NCBI GenBank assembly: GCA_002309835.1
Contig: DBYL01000033.1
Coordinates: 33,976 to 46,846, forward strand
Length of the DNA stretch: 12,871 bases
Reading direction: 5' to 3'
Origin: Bacteroidales bacterium UBA1187
GTDB lineage: Bacteria > Bacteroidota > Bacteroidia > Bacteroidales > Paludibacteraceae
Shown here: one piece after another, positions 1 to 7,464 of the stretch
How the letters are laid out: the number at the start of each line of letters is the position of its first letter
How positions within the stretch are numbered: the stretch's first letter is position 1
Program-made: the position numbers and the translations under genes
Notes under the pieces: model-generated
Told to the model about the DNA's origin: nothing
Database searches by the model: none
The model's input: only the letters and a program-made list of their open reading frames with translations

Positions 1-18
1 TCGCTCATCCAACCGGCC
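1..18 (-). tRNA. possible 5' end of a class II tRNA running off the left edge
   Basis: On the minus strand the first 18 bases read GGCCGGTTGGATGAGCGA, which can be parsed as a 7-nt acceptor strand, T8, G9, a D-stem and A14, as at the start of a Ser, Leu or Tyr tRNA. It lies about 19 bases downstream of a minus-strand promoter closely resembling the one in front of the initiator tRNA at 2903. The rest is outside the window, so identity and even tRNA nature are uncertain. Confidence 0.3.
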
Positions 19-36
19 GTTTTTTCAAAAGCGGGT

Positions 37-69
37 GCAAAGGTACTGCTTTTTTTTGAATTACGCAAA
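37..69 (-). promoter_or_regulatory. Bacteroidetes-type promoter
   Basis: On the minus strand a -33 box TTTG (66-69) is followed after 20 bases by a -7 box TACCTTTGC (37-45), matching the Bacteroidetes housekeeping sigma consensus. It fires leftward, out of the window. Sequence identity with the promoter at 2841-2873 extends past the -7 box into the presumed transcript start region. Confidence 0.75.
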
Positions 70-87
70 TATTTATGCGATTTTTTA

Positions 88-966
88 CTAAAAAAGACTT
101 AAATCGGCATCAGTGATTGTGCCTTTTGTGCGTTTTTTGCCCCGCGATGAGGGTTGAGAAGCCGCCTTTGTGGTTGCCGTCGGAGTGGTCGGACGGGTCT
201 GACCGAGATAGGGCGCGATGATATTCCGCGTCTGGTCGTCCGTCCACGGGCATTTATCTACCAACCACTCCAGATAGCTGCGGTCGATACGCATCATCGA
301 TTCGATACTCTCGCCTTTGTGTCCACCTTGACTGAGGTAGTAATAATTGCCTTTGCGGTATAGCCAGCGGTCGAAGCTGATGAAACCGAACTCATCTCTC
401 TGCGCCCAGTCCCATCCGTGCTCTGCTACCTGTGCCTTAAACACCTCAATCGTCGCCATCACGTCGTCCAGTGAGTTATGTGCGCCTTCGAACGGATGAC
501 CGTAATAACGCGTATAGGCTGCCGTCAGGTTACAATGATAGCGCTCACCTGTAGTCGGGTCTATCTGTCCCGCCATGTGGATACGCTCCAATGCCAACGC
601 GTCATACCAGATCCTACCGTCGAAATCGAAGTCCAGACCCAGACGCGCAAGGTTATAATGCAGGATTGGCGCATCGTAGCCGTTGCCATTATAACTCAAG
701 AAATCACAGCCGTCCGTGAACGCAATCAGGTCATCATAGACGCTGCGCAGACTCACACCGTGCTCCTGCAGAAAGTCCTTGCTGATATGATGCACCGCCT
801 CCGCTTCCGCAGGGATAGTGAACGGCACTTCAGGTAAGATATACCAGTCGCGCTGGTCAAGCACAGACCATGTATCCGTTTCAATTTTCACCAACGACAG
901 TTGGATAATGTGCTCTTTCTGCACATCCAGACCTGTGGTCTCCGTATCAAAAGCTACTAAAATCAT
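88..966 (-). CDS. DEDDh-type 3'-5' exonuclease (DNA polymerase III epsilon-like)
   Basis: This 292-aa protein carries the exonuclease motifs of the RNase T / DnaQ family: FDTETTGLD at residues 6-14 (D7 and E9), NGNGYDAPIL at 93-102 (D98), and H163 with D168 in GAHNSLDD, which defines the DEDDh subgroup and a two-metal active site. It would remove nucleotides from DNA or RNA 3' ends in the cytoplasm. The region from about 190 to 255, with HKGESIESMM and YLEWLV, resembles the small DUF3820-type domain often fused to such exonucleases. The C-terminus from 256 is a Thr/Lys-rich tail. It is the third gene of a minus-strand block, 37 bp after the methyltransferase gene. The start is the ATG at 964-966. 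Its precise substrate is not deducible. Confidence 0.85.
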   Translation of the reverse strand: MILVAFDTETTGLDVQKEHIIQLSLVKIETDTWSVLDQRDWYILPEVPFTIPAEAEAVHHISKDFLQEHGVSLRSVYDDLIAFTDGCDFLSYNGNGYDAPILHYNLARLGLDFDFDGRIWYDALALERIHMAGQIDPTTGERYHCNLTAAYTRYYGHPFEGAHNSLDDVMATIEVFKAQVAEHGWDWAQRDEFGFISFDRWLYRKGNYYYLSQGGHKGESIESMMRIDRSYLEWLVDKCPWTDDQTRNIIAPYLGQTRPTTPTATTKAASQPSSRGKKRTKGTITDADLSLF

Positions 967-967
967 A

Positions 968-995
968 AATCTTCAATCTTCAATTTTCAATCTCC
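968..995. repeat. 7-bp tandem repeat (AATCTTC type), four units
   Basis: Four consecutive heptamers, AATCTTC, AATCTTC, AATTTTC and AATCTCC, fill the gap between the exonuclease and methyltransferase genes. A near-identical array occurs at 4259-4286, and a heptameric array with a different unit occurs at 2235-2270. Confidence 0.7.
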
Positions 996-1003
996 AATAG
1001 GGA

Positions 1004-2233
1004 TTATTCTATATAGAGAATAAGCCCTTTAAGGTATTCCCCTTCCGGGTGGTAAATATTTATCGGATGATCCTGCGGTTGATGCAACTGATGCAAAATC
1101 CTCACTTTGCGTCCCACTTGTGCCGCGGCACTGAACACCGCCAGACGGAACGCCTCTTTATCCACTGCTTGCGAGCAGGAGAAAGTGAAGAGAATGCCAC
1201 CCGGACGAATCATCTCTATCGCCTTCGCATTGATGCGCTGGTAGCCGCGTAAGGCATTCTTCACTGCATCGCGATGCTTGGCAAAAGCCGGAGGATCCAA
1301 AATAATCAAGTCGTACGTGCTACCCGCCGCCTTCTGGGCACTGAGGTATTCAAATGCATCGGCTGTAACCGCCCTGTGGTTCTTCGCCTTCGGGAAATTC
1401 TTTGCTACGTTCGCCTCTACGAGGTCAATCGCCTTCTGACTCACGTCCACCGAGTCCACTTGCTTCGCCCCGCCGCGCATCGCGTACAACGAGAAACCAC
1501 CGGTGTAGCAGAACATATTCAGCACATCTTTCCCCTTCGCGTAACGCTCTACAAGCGCCCTATTCTCCCGCTGGTCAATGAAAAAACCCGTCTTCTGTCC
1601 TCTCAACCAATCGATGCGGAAACTCAGACCGTTCTCCTGGCTCCAAAATTCGTCGTCCTTCCGTAATGACGCCATATCGCCATGACGATGGAGCCATCCT
1701 GTCTTTTCGCCTTCGATAGGGGCTTTGAAAGGCAAAGTGTCATCGGATTTATAATAGACAGCTTGCACTTGCGGCACTTCCGTCACGATAGCCTTTGCAA
1801 TCTCGTTTCTACAGCAGTGGATGCCCACCGAGTGCGCTTGCACGACGGCCGTGTCAGCATAGACATCGACAATCAATCCCGGTACAAAATCGCCTTCTCC
1901 ATGTATCAATCGGAAGGTGTTATTATCTTCTCTCACCAGCCCCAATGTCTCCCGCACTTGGTACGCTGCGCGGATACGTTGCTGCCAGTAGTCTTTCGGT
2001 AGTTGCTCCACGCCAAACGCCAAGATACGCACCGCAATCGATCCTACCTGCCAATGCCCGACACCTAAGATATCATCATTGCTCGACCTAACCGCTACTA
2101 ACTCACCTTCCTCAGGCGCGGCGGCCTTATGCGAGGCATCTAACACTACACGCGCAATGGCCCCCGAGAACACCCAGGGATGAAAACGCTTCAGCGATTC
2201 TTCTTTATGCGGTTTGAGAATAATGGTAGTCAT
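1004..2233 (-). CDS. rlmI: SAM-dependent 23S rRNA (cytosine-C5) methyltransferase, RlmI family
   Basis: The 409-aa product has an N-terminal PUA-like RNA-binding region (about 1-75), the segment GQKTGFFIDQRENR (212-225) typical of RlmI/YccW proteins, the SAM-binding loop FCYTGGFS (241-248), motif IV DPPAF (313-317) and a catalytic cysteine in FSCS (C353). Family members methylate C5 of a cytosine in 23S rRNA (C1962 in E. coli) using S-adenosylmethionine. The ATG at 2231-2233 is preferred over one 24 bases upstream, because the extension MYSVRCKV is translated from the heptamer repeat array and not from conserved sequence. It is the middle gene of a three-gene minus-strand block. The gene name is by family; the target base in this organism is inferred. 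Confidence 0.85.
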   Translation of the reverse strand: MTTIILKPHKEESLKRFHPWVFSGAIARVVLDASHKAAAPEEGELVAVRSSNDDILGVGHWQVGSIAVRILAFGVEQLPKDYWQQRIRAAYQVRETLGLVREDNNTFRLIHGEGDFVPGLIVDVYADTAVVQAHSVGIHCCRNEIAKAIVTEVPQVQAVYYKSDDTLPFKAPIEGEKTGWLHRHGDMASLRKDDEFWSQENGLSFRIDWLRGQKTGFFIDQRENRALVERYAKGKDVLNMFCYTGGFSLYAMRGGAKQVDSVDVSQKAIDLVEANVAKNFPKAKNHRAVTADAFEYLSAQKAAGSTYDLIILDPPAFAKHRDAVKNALRGYQRINAKAIEMIRPGGILFTFSCSQAVDKEAFRLAVFSAAAQVGRKVRILHQLHQPQDHPINIYHPEGEYLKGLILYIE

Positions 2234-2234
2234 A

Positions 2235-2270
2235 ACTTTACACCGTACACTGTACACTTTACACTTTTAC
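2235..2270. repeat. 7-bp tandem repeat (ACTTTAC / ACTGTAC type), five units
   Basis: Units ACTTTAC, ACCGTAC, ACTGTAC, ACTTTAC and ACTTTTAC lie between the methyltransferase start and the end of the nucleosidase-like gene. The last unit runs into the stop region of that gene. Confidence 0.65.
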
Positions 2271-2773
2271 TCTACTCCGTGCGTTAAGTCGTGATACGCG
2301 TGCAGACTCAGGTTGTCGCTCACACATTTGAGACTATGCAAGCGCTTGAAACCCAGTGCAGCAATAAATGCCAATTCCATATCGAAGACGCAGTCTTTAT
2401 AATTGGTAGCCAGCACAAAATCAGTATTGGTATAGCAAACGGCACGACGTGTCTCGTGTTCTAATGGCAGTTCGGCTCCCATCGTCTCGTCGATAAGCAT
2501 CAACTTCGGCTCCGCGTACGTCACGTTCGGATGGTTCAGTCTTACTTCCGTCACTTCCACCCATGTGCCTAAGTCAAAATTCGCACTGCCGACGTAACCG
2601 ATATTATAGAGTTCGGCATCGCGGTCGAGGTCCTGCAGACTGCGCAGCACATTGATCGCTCCCACGCCCGTGTAGATGATCTGCGCATCACTCAAATCCA
2701 GCCCCAACTGCTCACGCGCTTTCTCGAGCAGCGATAACTCGCCTTCTTCCGCCATTACAATATATTTTGCCAT
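2267..2773 (-). CDS. nucleoside phosphorylase-superfamily protein (MTA/SAH nucleosidase-like)
   Basis: The 168-aa product keeps landmarks of the PNP/UDP phosphorylase fold: a GVGAINV turn (36-42), NIGYVGS (57-63) as in MTA/SAH nucleosidase, VFDMELAFIA (129-138) corresponding to the substrate-binding DME motif with E133, and VSD (151-153), whose Asp is the usual general acid. This suggests cleavage of an N-glycosidic bond, possibly in methylthioadenosine or S-adenosylhomocysteine recycling. It is much shorter than typical MTA/SAH nucleosidases (about 230 aa), so the substrate is uncertain. An in-frame TTG six bases upstream is unlikely to be used; the ATG at 2771-2773 gives the natural N-terminus MAKYIVMAEE. 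It is the first gene after the promoter at 2793-2825. Confidence 0.75.
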   Translation of the reverse strand: MAKYIVMAEEGELSLLEKAREQLGLDLSDAQIIYTGVGAINVLRSLQDLDRDAELYNIGYVGSANFDLGTWVEVTEVRLNHPNVTYAEPKLMLIDETMGAELPLEHETRRAVCYTNTDFVLATNYKDCVFDMELAFIAALGFKRLHSLKCVSDNLSLHAYHDLTHGVE

Positions 2774-2792
2774 CTTCAAACTGATTTAGGCT

Positions 2793-2825
2793 GCAAAATT
2801 ACGAAAAATTTGGCATATTTGCAAA
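2793..2825 (-). promoter_or_regulatory. Bacteroidetes-type promoter of the nucleosidase-rlmI-exonuclease block
   Basis: On the minus strand TTTG (2822-2825) and TAATTTTGC (2793-2801) are separated by 20 bases. The -7 box ends 19 bases before the ATG at 2773, giving a very short leader. Its -33 box lies only 15 bases from that of the divergent tRNA promoter. Confidence 0.8.
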
Positions 2826-2840
2826 AAAAACACCGAAAAA

Positions 2841-2873
2841 TTTGGTCAATTCAAAAAAAAGCAGTACTTTTGC
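2841..2873 (+). promoter_or_regulatory. Bacteroidetes-type promoter of the initiator tRNA and nuclease unit
   Basis: TTTG (2841-2844) and TACTTTTGC (2865-2873) have the 20-base spacing seen at the other promoters here. Transcription should start near 2880, leaving about 20 bases of leader for RNase P to remove from the tRNA. Confidence 0.8.
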
Positions 2874-2902
2874 ACCCGCTTTCGAGAAATCGGAGGCTGC
2901 GC

Positions 2903-2974
<72 letters not shown>

Positions 2975-2980
2975 CAAACT

Positions 2981-4291
2981 ATGAGAAAGCACTTTTTATT
3001 ACTCATTGCCCTTTACACGCTCTCCGTCTCGGCGGTGGAGCGTGTTTCGTTAGAGCAGCTTCAAGCCGATTGGGCCAAGTACCAGAACCAAATGGTTCAA
3101 CTCACGACACCATTAGTGGTCTGCGGTAGTTTCTATGACTCCTTGATTCTCGCGCCGGAACGTCTGTACGGTCCGGATGAACGTGCCGTGGGTCTGGCGG
3201 ACGGAGATAGCACGGACTACTGGCGCATCGTGGAATACAATCGCGCGCAGTCTATCTGCGTGCACTGCCGTAATAATTATTATGTGGTGCGCACGGGTGA
3301 TCGCGTACGCGGGTTTCAGGCACGCGTGACGAGTGAGCGCCATTTCGTAACAGGACAAGGCGTGAAGTGTTCGCACGCACCGCAAGACCGTCTGGCGAAG
3401 CCCAAGAAAGGGGAAGTGCGTGTGGTTGGTGCCAACGTAGAGAATTATTTCGCGGACCTCGGCGGTTATGCTACCAAACGAACAACTCCTGAACAGCAGG
3501 CACTGAAGACCGAAAAAGTAGTGCAGGCACTGCGTGCGATGAATGCGGATATCTTCGCCTTATGCGAGATGCAAGTCGGAAACAAAGCGCCGGAAATGTT
3601 ACTCGAGGCGCTCAACAAAAGCGGCAAGAAATACGGTTATGTCTCTATGCCGATAGCGAACCAAGACCGCATTGGTGGGTGTTTTCTCTATCGTATCGAT
3701 CGCGTTCGTCCGTATAACACACCTCTCTCTGCCTATGCCGACACCGCCAGTCATTACCATGCACGGATGTTCGCACAAGGCTTTGAGACACTCGATAAGA
3801 AAGGTGAACCTACCGGCGAGCGGTTTGTGATCAGTCTGAACCATTTCAAATCCAAACGTCCCGGTCGCGGCAATTATGATACAAACCTCAAGCGCATGAC
3901 GAATGCGGATTCACTATTGGCGATGCTTCCGGCCGCGATAGAGATGTACGGCGATTCGGATATACTGCTGCTGGGCGACTATAACTGTTATACGCAGGAA
4001 CAACCGATCCAAGCTATCGTCCGTGCCGGTTATCCCGACCAACTGATGCGTTTCTGTCCCGATGACTACTCCTATGTCTTCAAAGGCGAGATGGGTTATC
4101 TCGACCGCTGTTTCGCTTCGCCCTCGATGGCCAAGCAAGTGGTACGTGTGCGGCCGTGGCACGTCAATGCCGACTGGTATTACCAGCACGGGGCGTATAA
4201 ACTAAAAGACAAAACTCTTCACCGCTACGCCGACCACGAACCGATTATTGTAGATTTAAATCTTCAATCTTCAATCTCAAATCTCAAATAA
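2981..4291 (+). CDS. secreted endonuclease/exonuclease/phosphatase-family nuclease
   Basis: The 436-aa product starts with a signal peptide (MRKHFLLLIALYTLSVSA). Residues 20-130 resemble the OB-fold domain found in front of secreted nucleases. The EEP catalytic domain follows: N152 in ANVENYF, E196 in ALCEMQ, H288 in SLNHFKSK, D333 and N335 in LLLGDYNCY, and D418-H419 in YADHEPIIV. Family members hydrolyse DNA or RNA with a divalent metal; the export signal suggests extracellular or periplasmic nucleic-acid scavenging. The ATG at 2981 is chosen because upstream in-frame sequence lies inside the tRNA. The last residues, LQSSISNLK, come from a heptamer repeat. A hairpin terminator begins at the stop codon. 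Transcription is probably from the tRNA promoter, as no other is seen. Confidence 0.87.
   Translation: MRKHFLLLIALYTLSVSAVERVSLEQLQADWAKYQNQMVQLTTPLVVCGSFYDSLILAPERLYGPDERAVGLADGDSTDYWRIVEYNRAQSICVHCRNNYYVVRTGDRVRGFQARVTSERHFVTGQGVKCSHAPQDRLAKPKKGEVRVVGANVENYFADLGGYATKRTTPEQQALKTEKVVQALRAMNADIFALCEMQVGNKAPEMLLEALNKSGKKYGYVSMPIANQDRIGGCFLYRIDRVRPYNTPLSAYADTASHYHARMFAQGFETLDKKGEPTGERFVISLNHFKSKRPGRGNYDTNLKRMTNADSLLAMLPAAIEMYGDSDILLLGDYNCYTQEQPIQAIVRAGYPDQLMRFCPDDYSYVFKGEMGYLDRCFASPSMAKQVVRVRPWHVNADWYYQHGAYKLKDKTLHRYADHEPIIVDLNLQSSISNLK
4259..4286. repeat. 7-bp tandem repeat (AATCTTC/AATCTCA), four units
   Basis: AATCTTC, AATCTTC, AATCTCA and AATCTCA form the last coding bases of the secreted nuclease gene. 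The array is the same type as at 968-995. Confidence 0.7.
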
Positions 4292-4319
4292 AATAGCCGC
4301 CAGTCAGGCGGCTATTTTT
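4291..4319 (+). terminator. intrinsic terminator, probably bidirectional
   Basis: An 11-bp perfect stem, AAATAGCCGCC (4291-4301) with GGCGGCTATTT (4307-4317), and loop AGTCA are followed by T residues on the plus strand and by TTTATTTG on the minus strand. It ends the nuclease gene. Before the element inserted at 4320 it would also have ended the convergent tRNA-Arg transcript. Confidence 0.85.
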
Positions 4320-4340
4320 GTGACCCCGCTGGGATTCAAT
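4320..4340 (-). other. attL: residual tRNA-Arg 3' end
   Basis: GTGACCCCGCTGGG is identical to the 3' terminus of the tRNA-Arg at 9900-9973 (minus strand); identity then breaks at two bases and resumes for TCAA. It is not a functional tRNA: everything 5' of the T-arm is missing. Confidence 0.85.
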
Positions 4341-4433
4341 TTTGAAAAGTAAATAAAACGCTACGAAATGATATATTTATAATATATACAGCACTTTACG
4401 AGGTCTAATAATTCCGTAGATTTTCAAAAATAA

Positions 4434-4447
4434 TGCAATAAATTGCA
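4434..4447. promoter_or_regulatory. perfect inverted repeat, possible operator
   Basis: TGCAAT-AA-ATTGCA is a 6-bp inverted repeat with a 2-bp spacer, just upstream of the integrase arm sites and promoter. Its position would suit a repressor or excisionase. Nothing shows that it is used. Confidence 0.35.
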
Positions 4448-4451
4448 AAAA

Positions 4452-4473
4452 TGTGGGGCAAAAGTGGGGCAAA
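4452..4473 (+). repeat. left arm-type sites: tandem 11-bp repeat
   Basis: TGTGGGGCAAA and AGTGGGGCAAA lie head to tail. The same pair in the same orientation and with the same 11-bp period occurs at 9822-9843, near the other end and nowhere else that I saw. Paired short direct repeats flanking the att core on both sides are typical arm-binding sites of the integrase N-terminal domain. Confidence 0.7.
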
Positions 4474-4475
4474 CT

Positions 4476-4508
4476 ATTGCATATATCAAAAAAAAGCAGT
4501 ACCTTTGC
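4476..4508 (+). promoter_or_regulatory. integrase promoter
   Basis: ATTG (4476-4479) and TACCTTTGC (4500-4508) are spaced by 20 bases. The -33 box is one mismatch from TTTG and begins 2 bases after the left arm repeats, so integrase bound there could repress its own promoter. Confidence 0.7.
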
Positions 4509-4536
4509 AGCAAATTTTGATATAGACCCTACCGAT

Positions 4537-5928
4537 ATGGAAAAAGTGACCCTAAAATTGAGGACTACAAAGAGTGCCGGAACTATTCGCCTGCGCTTTC
4601 GTCTAAAGGATGGCCGCAAGTGTGACCTAACACACCCCAGCGACATAGTAGCAGACCTGCGGGACCTTGCGAAACTGGACAGCACCGGCGAACCAGCAAA
4701 GCACGTGAGCAAGTATGACCAGGAACTTGTGGCCGATATACGCGAGGAGCGCCGGATAATATCCGCAGCCTACGCCGCTATGCGTGCCGATGGAGCCCCA
4801 ATGACCGGGGAGGCACTGCACACGTATATAGAGCGTATAAAGCACCCCAATGCGCAGACCGGCCAGCCACGTACACTGCTGGAGCGTTTCCAAAAGTACA
4901 TAGCAGACAGCGAACGCGATGGCGTAATAGGTGCAGCGCGTAGCAGACACTATAGCGTAGTAGCCCGGATATTACGCCGCTTTTTGGTAGTCTATGGCTG
5001 TTTGGATATGACCCCGGAGCAAGTGAGCGGGCAGACCCTTATGGACCTGCGCAACTTTGTGCTAAATGAATATCAGTACGTAGCAGACTGGCCCCAGTTG
5101 TATGCGGACTGCAAGACTATCGACATACCCACCGCCCGCAGAGCAGAGAACACAGCAGCCACCAAGTTTAAGATGCTGCGCACGTTCTTTACTGCGCTGG
5201 AGGATGCCGGGGAGATAGAAAAAAGCCCGTTCCGCAGGCTGGGAGGCGAACACCGGCGCAAGGTACTGCGCGAGAAATACGATGCGCCTATATACCTACT
5301 GGCAGACGAACTGCAGCGCGTAATAGCAGCAGACATACCAGCGGAACTGGAGGACACCCGCAAAGCGTTTGTAGTGCAGTGTGCTTTTGGGTGCCGTTTG
5401 GGCGACTTTGCCCGGCTATCGATGGACAATATATCGATAGACCCCACCGGCTTTGCATATATCCACTATTTGCCGGAAAAGACAGCGGGAGCCGCAGCAG
5501 ACTATAGCGAGGTAGAGACACCAATAATGCGCTATGCGCTGGATATCATAAAGGGCTGCGGCTTTGATTTCCCGGTACTGCGCAACTGCTATGGCCACTG
5601 CGGATATAATGCCAAGATAAAGGACCTGCTAAAGGCCTGCGGGATAGAGCGCAAAGTAACTAAATACAACGTAGAGACCGGCACAAACGAATACCGCCCG
5701 CTGTATGAATTTGGCAGCAGCAAACTGGCCCGCAAGACCAATGTGGACATAATGCACAAGGTGCAACTAAATGAGTATGCAGCCGGCCTGCACAGCGAGA
5801 GCAGCGATGCTGTGAAACACTATACGAAACTGGAGCGCGCAGACCGCTTTGCCCTTATGTGCATAGCGTTTCGCCAGCCGGCCTATAAAGTAGATGCTAA
5901 TTTGCAACTAATCGAGGGCGCGCAGTAG
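4537..5928 (+). CDS. tyrosine-type site-specific integrase
   Basis: The 463-aa recombinase has a SAM-like core-binding region (about 105-215) and a C-terminal catalytic domain with R287 (GCRLGD), K315 (PEKT), R399 (SSKLARKT), H419 (AGLHSES) and the nucleophile Y429 (VKHYTK). The box II histidine of HxxR is replaced by K396. It would integrate and excise the element at the 3' end of tRNA-Arg. The N-terminus (about 1-85) is the likely arm-binding part. The ATG at 4537 follows the promoter by 28 bases; an in-frame start at 4453 would lie in the arm repeats upstream of the promoter. All Asp codons before a C are GAC and 22 of 27 Ile codons are ATA, unlike the neighbouring host genes. Confidence 0.93.
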   Translation: MEKVTLKLRTTKSAGTIRLRFRLKDGRKCDLTHPSDIVADLRDLAKLDSTGEPAKHVSKYDQELVADIREERRIISAAYAAMRADGAPMTGEALHTYIERIKHPNAQTGQPRTLLERFQKYIADSERDGVIGAARSRHYSVVARILRRFLVVYGCLDMTPEQVSGQTLMDLRNFVLNEYQYVADWPQLYADCKTIDIPTARRAENTAATKFKMLRTFFTALEDAGEIEKSPFRRLGGEHRRKVLREKYDAPIYLLADELQRVIAADIPAELEDTRKAFVVQCAFGCRLGDFARLSMDNISIDPTGFAYIHYLPEKTAGAAADYSEVETPIMRYALDIIKGCGFDFPVLRNCYGHCGYNAKIKDLLKACGIERKVTKYNVETGTNEYRPLYEFGSSKLARKTNVDIMHKVQLNEYAAGLHSESSDAVKHYTKLERADRFALMCIAFRQPAYKVDANLQLIEGAQ

Positions 5929-5966
5929 TGCCCCGGGTAGATAGTCTAACTAAATACACAAACACA

Positions 5967-6200
5967 ATGAAACACACTATTTTAGACGAAACGGCCAACA
6001 AAGTACTGGCCGCAGCAAAAGAGGTAGAGAACGCAGGCGACCGCCTCTATAACATAGTGACAGAGCACTATGGAGAGGAGAGCGCAGAGGCTGTAGCCGC
6101 AGCAAACGCACTGGCAGACTACAAGCAGGGCCTTGCACCTATAGTGGGTGCAGTCATACTGGAGGCGATGGCCTACAGCGATGGAGTAGCCACAAAGTAG
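5967..6200 (+). CDS. small helical protein of unknown function
   Basis: This 77-aa product, beginning MKHTILDETANKV, is rich in Ala and Glu and should be almost entirely alpha-helical. I recognise no domain. The ATG at 5967 is preferred, but a GTG at 5928 overlapping the integrase stop would add 13 residues. It lies 38 bases after the integrase gene and is probably cotranscribed with it. Small proteins at this position in integrative elements are often regulators or excision factors, but nothing in the sequence shows that here. Confidence 0.55.
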   Translation: MKHTILDETANKVLAAAKEVENAGDRLYNIVTEHYGEESAEAVAAANALADYKQGLAPIVGAVILEAMAYSDGVATK

Positions 6201-6229
6201 AGGAGCCGGCGCACTGGGTATGTGAACTG

Positions 6230-6254
6230 CTGCAGGGGAGGTATAGCCCTGCAG
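6230..6254 (+). other. stem-loop beside AT-rich repeats
   Basis: CTGCAGGG (6230-6237) pairs perfectly with CCCTGCAG (6247-6254) around a 9-base loop. No T-run follows, so it is not a typical terminator. It abuts the repeats at 6255-6290, an arrangement seen at some origins and protein-binding loci. Confidence 0.5.
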
Positions 6255-6290
6255 GTAATCAAAATAATTAGAAAGTAATTAAAATAATTA
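6255..6290 (+). repeat. AT-rich direct repeat pair, 20-bp period
   Basis: GTAATCAAAATAATTA (6255-6270) and GTAATTAAAATAATTA (6275-6290) differ at one base and sit two helical turns apart. They match the pair at 7911-7947, sharing (G/C)TAATYAAAATWATTA. Confidence 0.7.
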
Positions 6291-6408
6291 CACAAGAGCC
6301 GCAGCAAGAACAGCCCCCAAAAGCCGCCTGCGGGCCTATCGAGTGGCCAGCCGATAAAGTGACCAGCCAGCACAAGAAAACGCAGCAAACGCAACAAAAT
6401 AGACACCT

Positions 6409-7395
6409 ATGGACTATAGCAAACTAAATGACTATGACACTACGCGCGTATGCCTCGAAATACTGCGACCCTATATCGCAGAGGACGCGCAAACCACCCC
6501 GCAGGGGTACCTAACTGCAGACCTCGAGCGCTGCGGCTTTGATACCACCGGCAAAGTGCACATAGAGTTGCACACAATTGCCAGCGCACCGGCCAAAGGA
6601 CTGCGCACTATCGATGGCTACCAGTTAGCTAACTACTGCACCACCCACCCGGTACCGCTGGGGACCATATGGAGGAACCTGCGCGCGCTGTTCTTTGCCT
6701 ACTGCTATACGATGGATATGGCACTGGCCAAGATACAAGACCGGCAGGATATCGAGGGGATAGACCCGGGGCAATATCTGACCCGGTACCAGCAGCAGTG
6801 GATAGAACACTGGGACAGCGTGCAGCAACCTATAGAGCACGCTGCGGCTATACTGCTGCGAGAGAACAACCAAACAGCAGCAGAGCGCGAGGCGCTGGCA
6901 CTTGTGCAGGCACACTGCGAGTACTGGGACCCACTGGGGGACCTGCAGCAGGTAGTAGCAGAGGAGATGGACCCACAAGATATAGTGCAGTTGTGCCCGG
7001 CTATCGATGGAGAACCAGCCGCAGCAGAGACCACCACCCCAGAACCAGTGACACCGGCACCAAGTTTCGCAGCGTGCATACAATATAGAGACACTGCGAG
7101 ACTGCTGGAGAGACTGCACCAACTAATAGACCAGGAAACCAGCCCGGCCAGTGTGGGTGCGATATTCTATCGAGCACTATCGCTGGGGTACCTAAAGCGA
7201 TATCCGGGATGGCGTGCAATGTGTGCAGAGTTTCCAAACGTGGCCAAATTGAGCCGCAGCGGTATATATAACTATATGCCAAGAGAGGCAGAGCCGGATG
7301 CAGTATTACTAAAAGCGCAGGCCATAATAATCTTTGCCGGAGAGGACGAAAAGCGCTGCGAGGATATATGCCCCAGCAAGGATAAAAAAGACTAA
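6409..7395 (+). CDS. element protein of unknown function, 328 aa
   Basis: I do not recognise this protein. The N-terminal part (1-200) is mainly helical, with several aromatic segments such as RNLRALFFAYCYTMDM and QWIEHWDSV. A Pro/Thr/Ala/Glu-rich linker follows (about 203-220). A separate C-terminal domain (about 225-295) contains ALSLGYLKRYPGWRAM and SRSGIYNYM, and the tail is charged. No nuclease, ATPase, HTH or membrane motif is evident. It follows the first repeat pair, and a strong terminator closes it at 7422-7464. The position between integrase and excisionase-like genes would suit a regulator or replication accessory; this is inference from position only. Confidence 0.8.
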   Translation: MDYSKLNDYDTTRVCLEILRPYIAEDAQTTPQGYLTADLERCGFDTTGKVHIELHTIASAPAKGLRTIDGYQLANYCTTHPVPLGTIWRNLRALFFAYCYTMDMALAKIQDRQDIEGIDPGQYLTRYQQQWIEHWDSVQQPIEHAAAILLRENNQTAAEREALALVQAHCEYWDPLGDLQQVVAEEMDPQDIVQLCPAIDGEPAAAETTTPEPVTPAPSFAACIQYRDTARLLERLHQLIDQETSPASVGAIFYRALSLGYLKRYPGWRAMCAEFPNVAKLSRSGIYNYMPREAEPDAVLLKAQAIIIFAGEDEKRCEDICPSKDKKD

Positions 7396-7421
7396 ATAGA
7401 GCCAAATTAAATGACCACAAG

Positions 7422-7464
7422 TGACTGCGGGTGACTATTCACCTGCGGTCATTTTGTTTTTTTT
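7422..7464 (+). terminator. intrinsic terminator
   Basis: A 13-bp stem, TGACTGCGGGTGA (7422-7434) with TCACCTGCGGTCA (7439-7451) and including two G-T pairs, has loop CTAT and is followed by TTTTG and eight more T residues. It ends the integrase-side transcript and divides the element into two transcription units. Its T-run overlaps the -33 position of the next promoter. Confidence 0.85.

Larger units (their letters stand above)
6201..6408. promoter_or_regulatory. noncoding region with hairpin and paired repeats
   Basis: This 208-bp gap holds a hairpin (6230-6254) directly followed by two AT-rich repeats (6255-6290). No Bacteroidetes promoter was seen. From 6291 to 6408 the sequence is purine/AC-rich without clear structure; just before the next start it reads ACAAAATAGACACC, like the repeat array at 9464-9670. 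Confidence 0.5.

Noticed and set aside
2774..2779. TTG start two codons upstream in the nucleosidase-like gene
   Set aside because: The ATG at 2773 gives the expected N-terminus, and no special feature supports TTG.
4370..4390. AT-rich near-palindrome as a possible operator
   Set aside because: Pairing is imperfect and expected by chance in such AT-rich sequence.
4453..4536. N-terminal extension of the integrase from an in-frame ATG at 4453
   Set aside because: It would start in the arm repeats and upstream of the promoter's -7 box; the ATG at 4537 follows the promoter normally.
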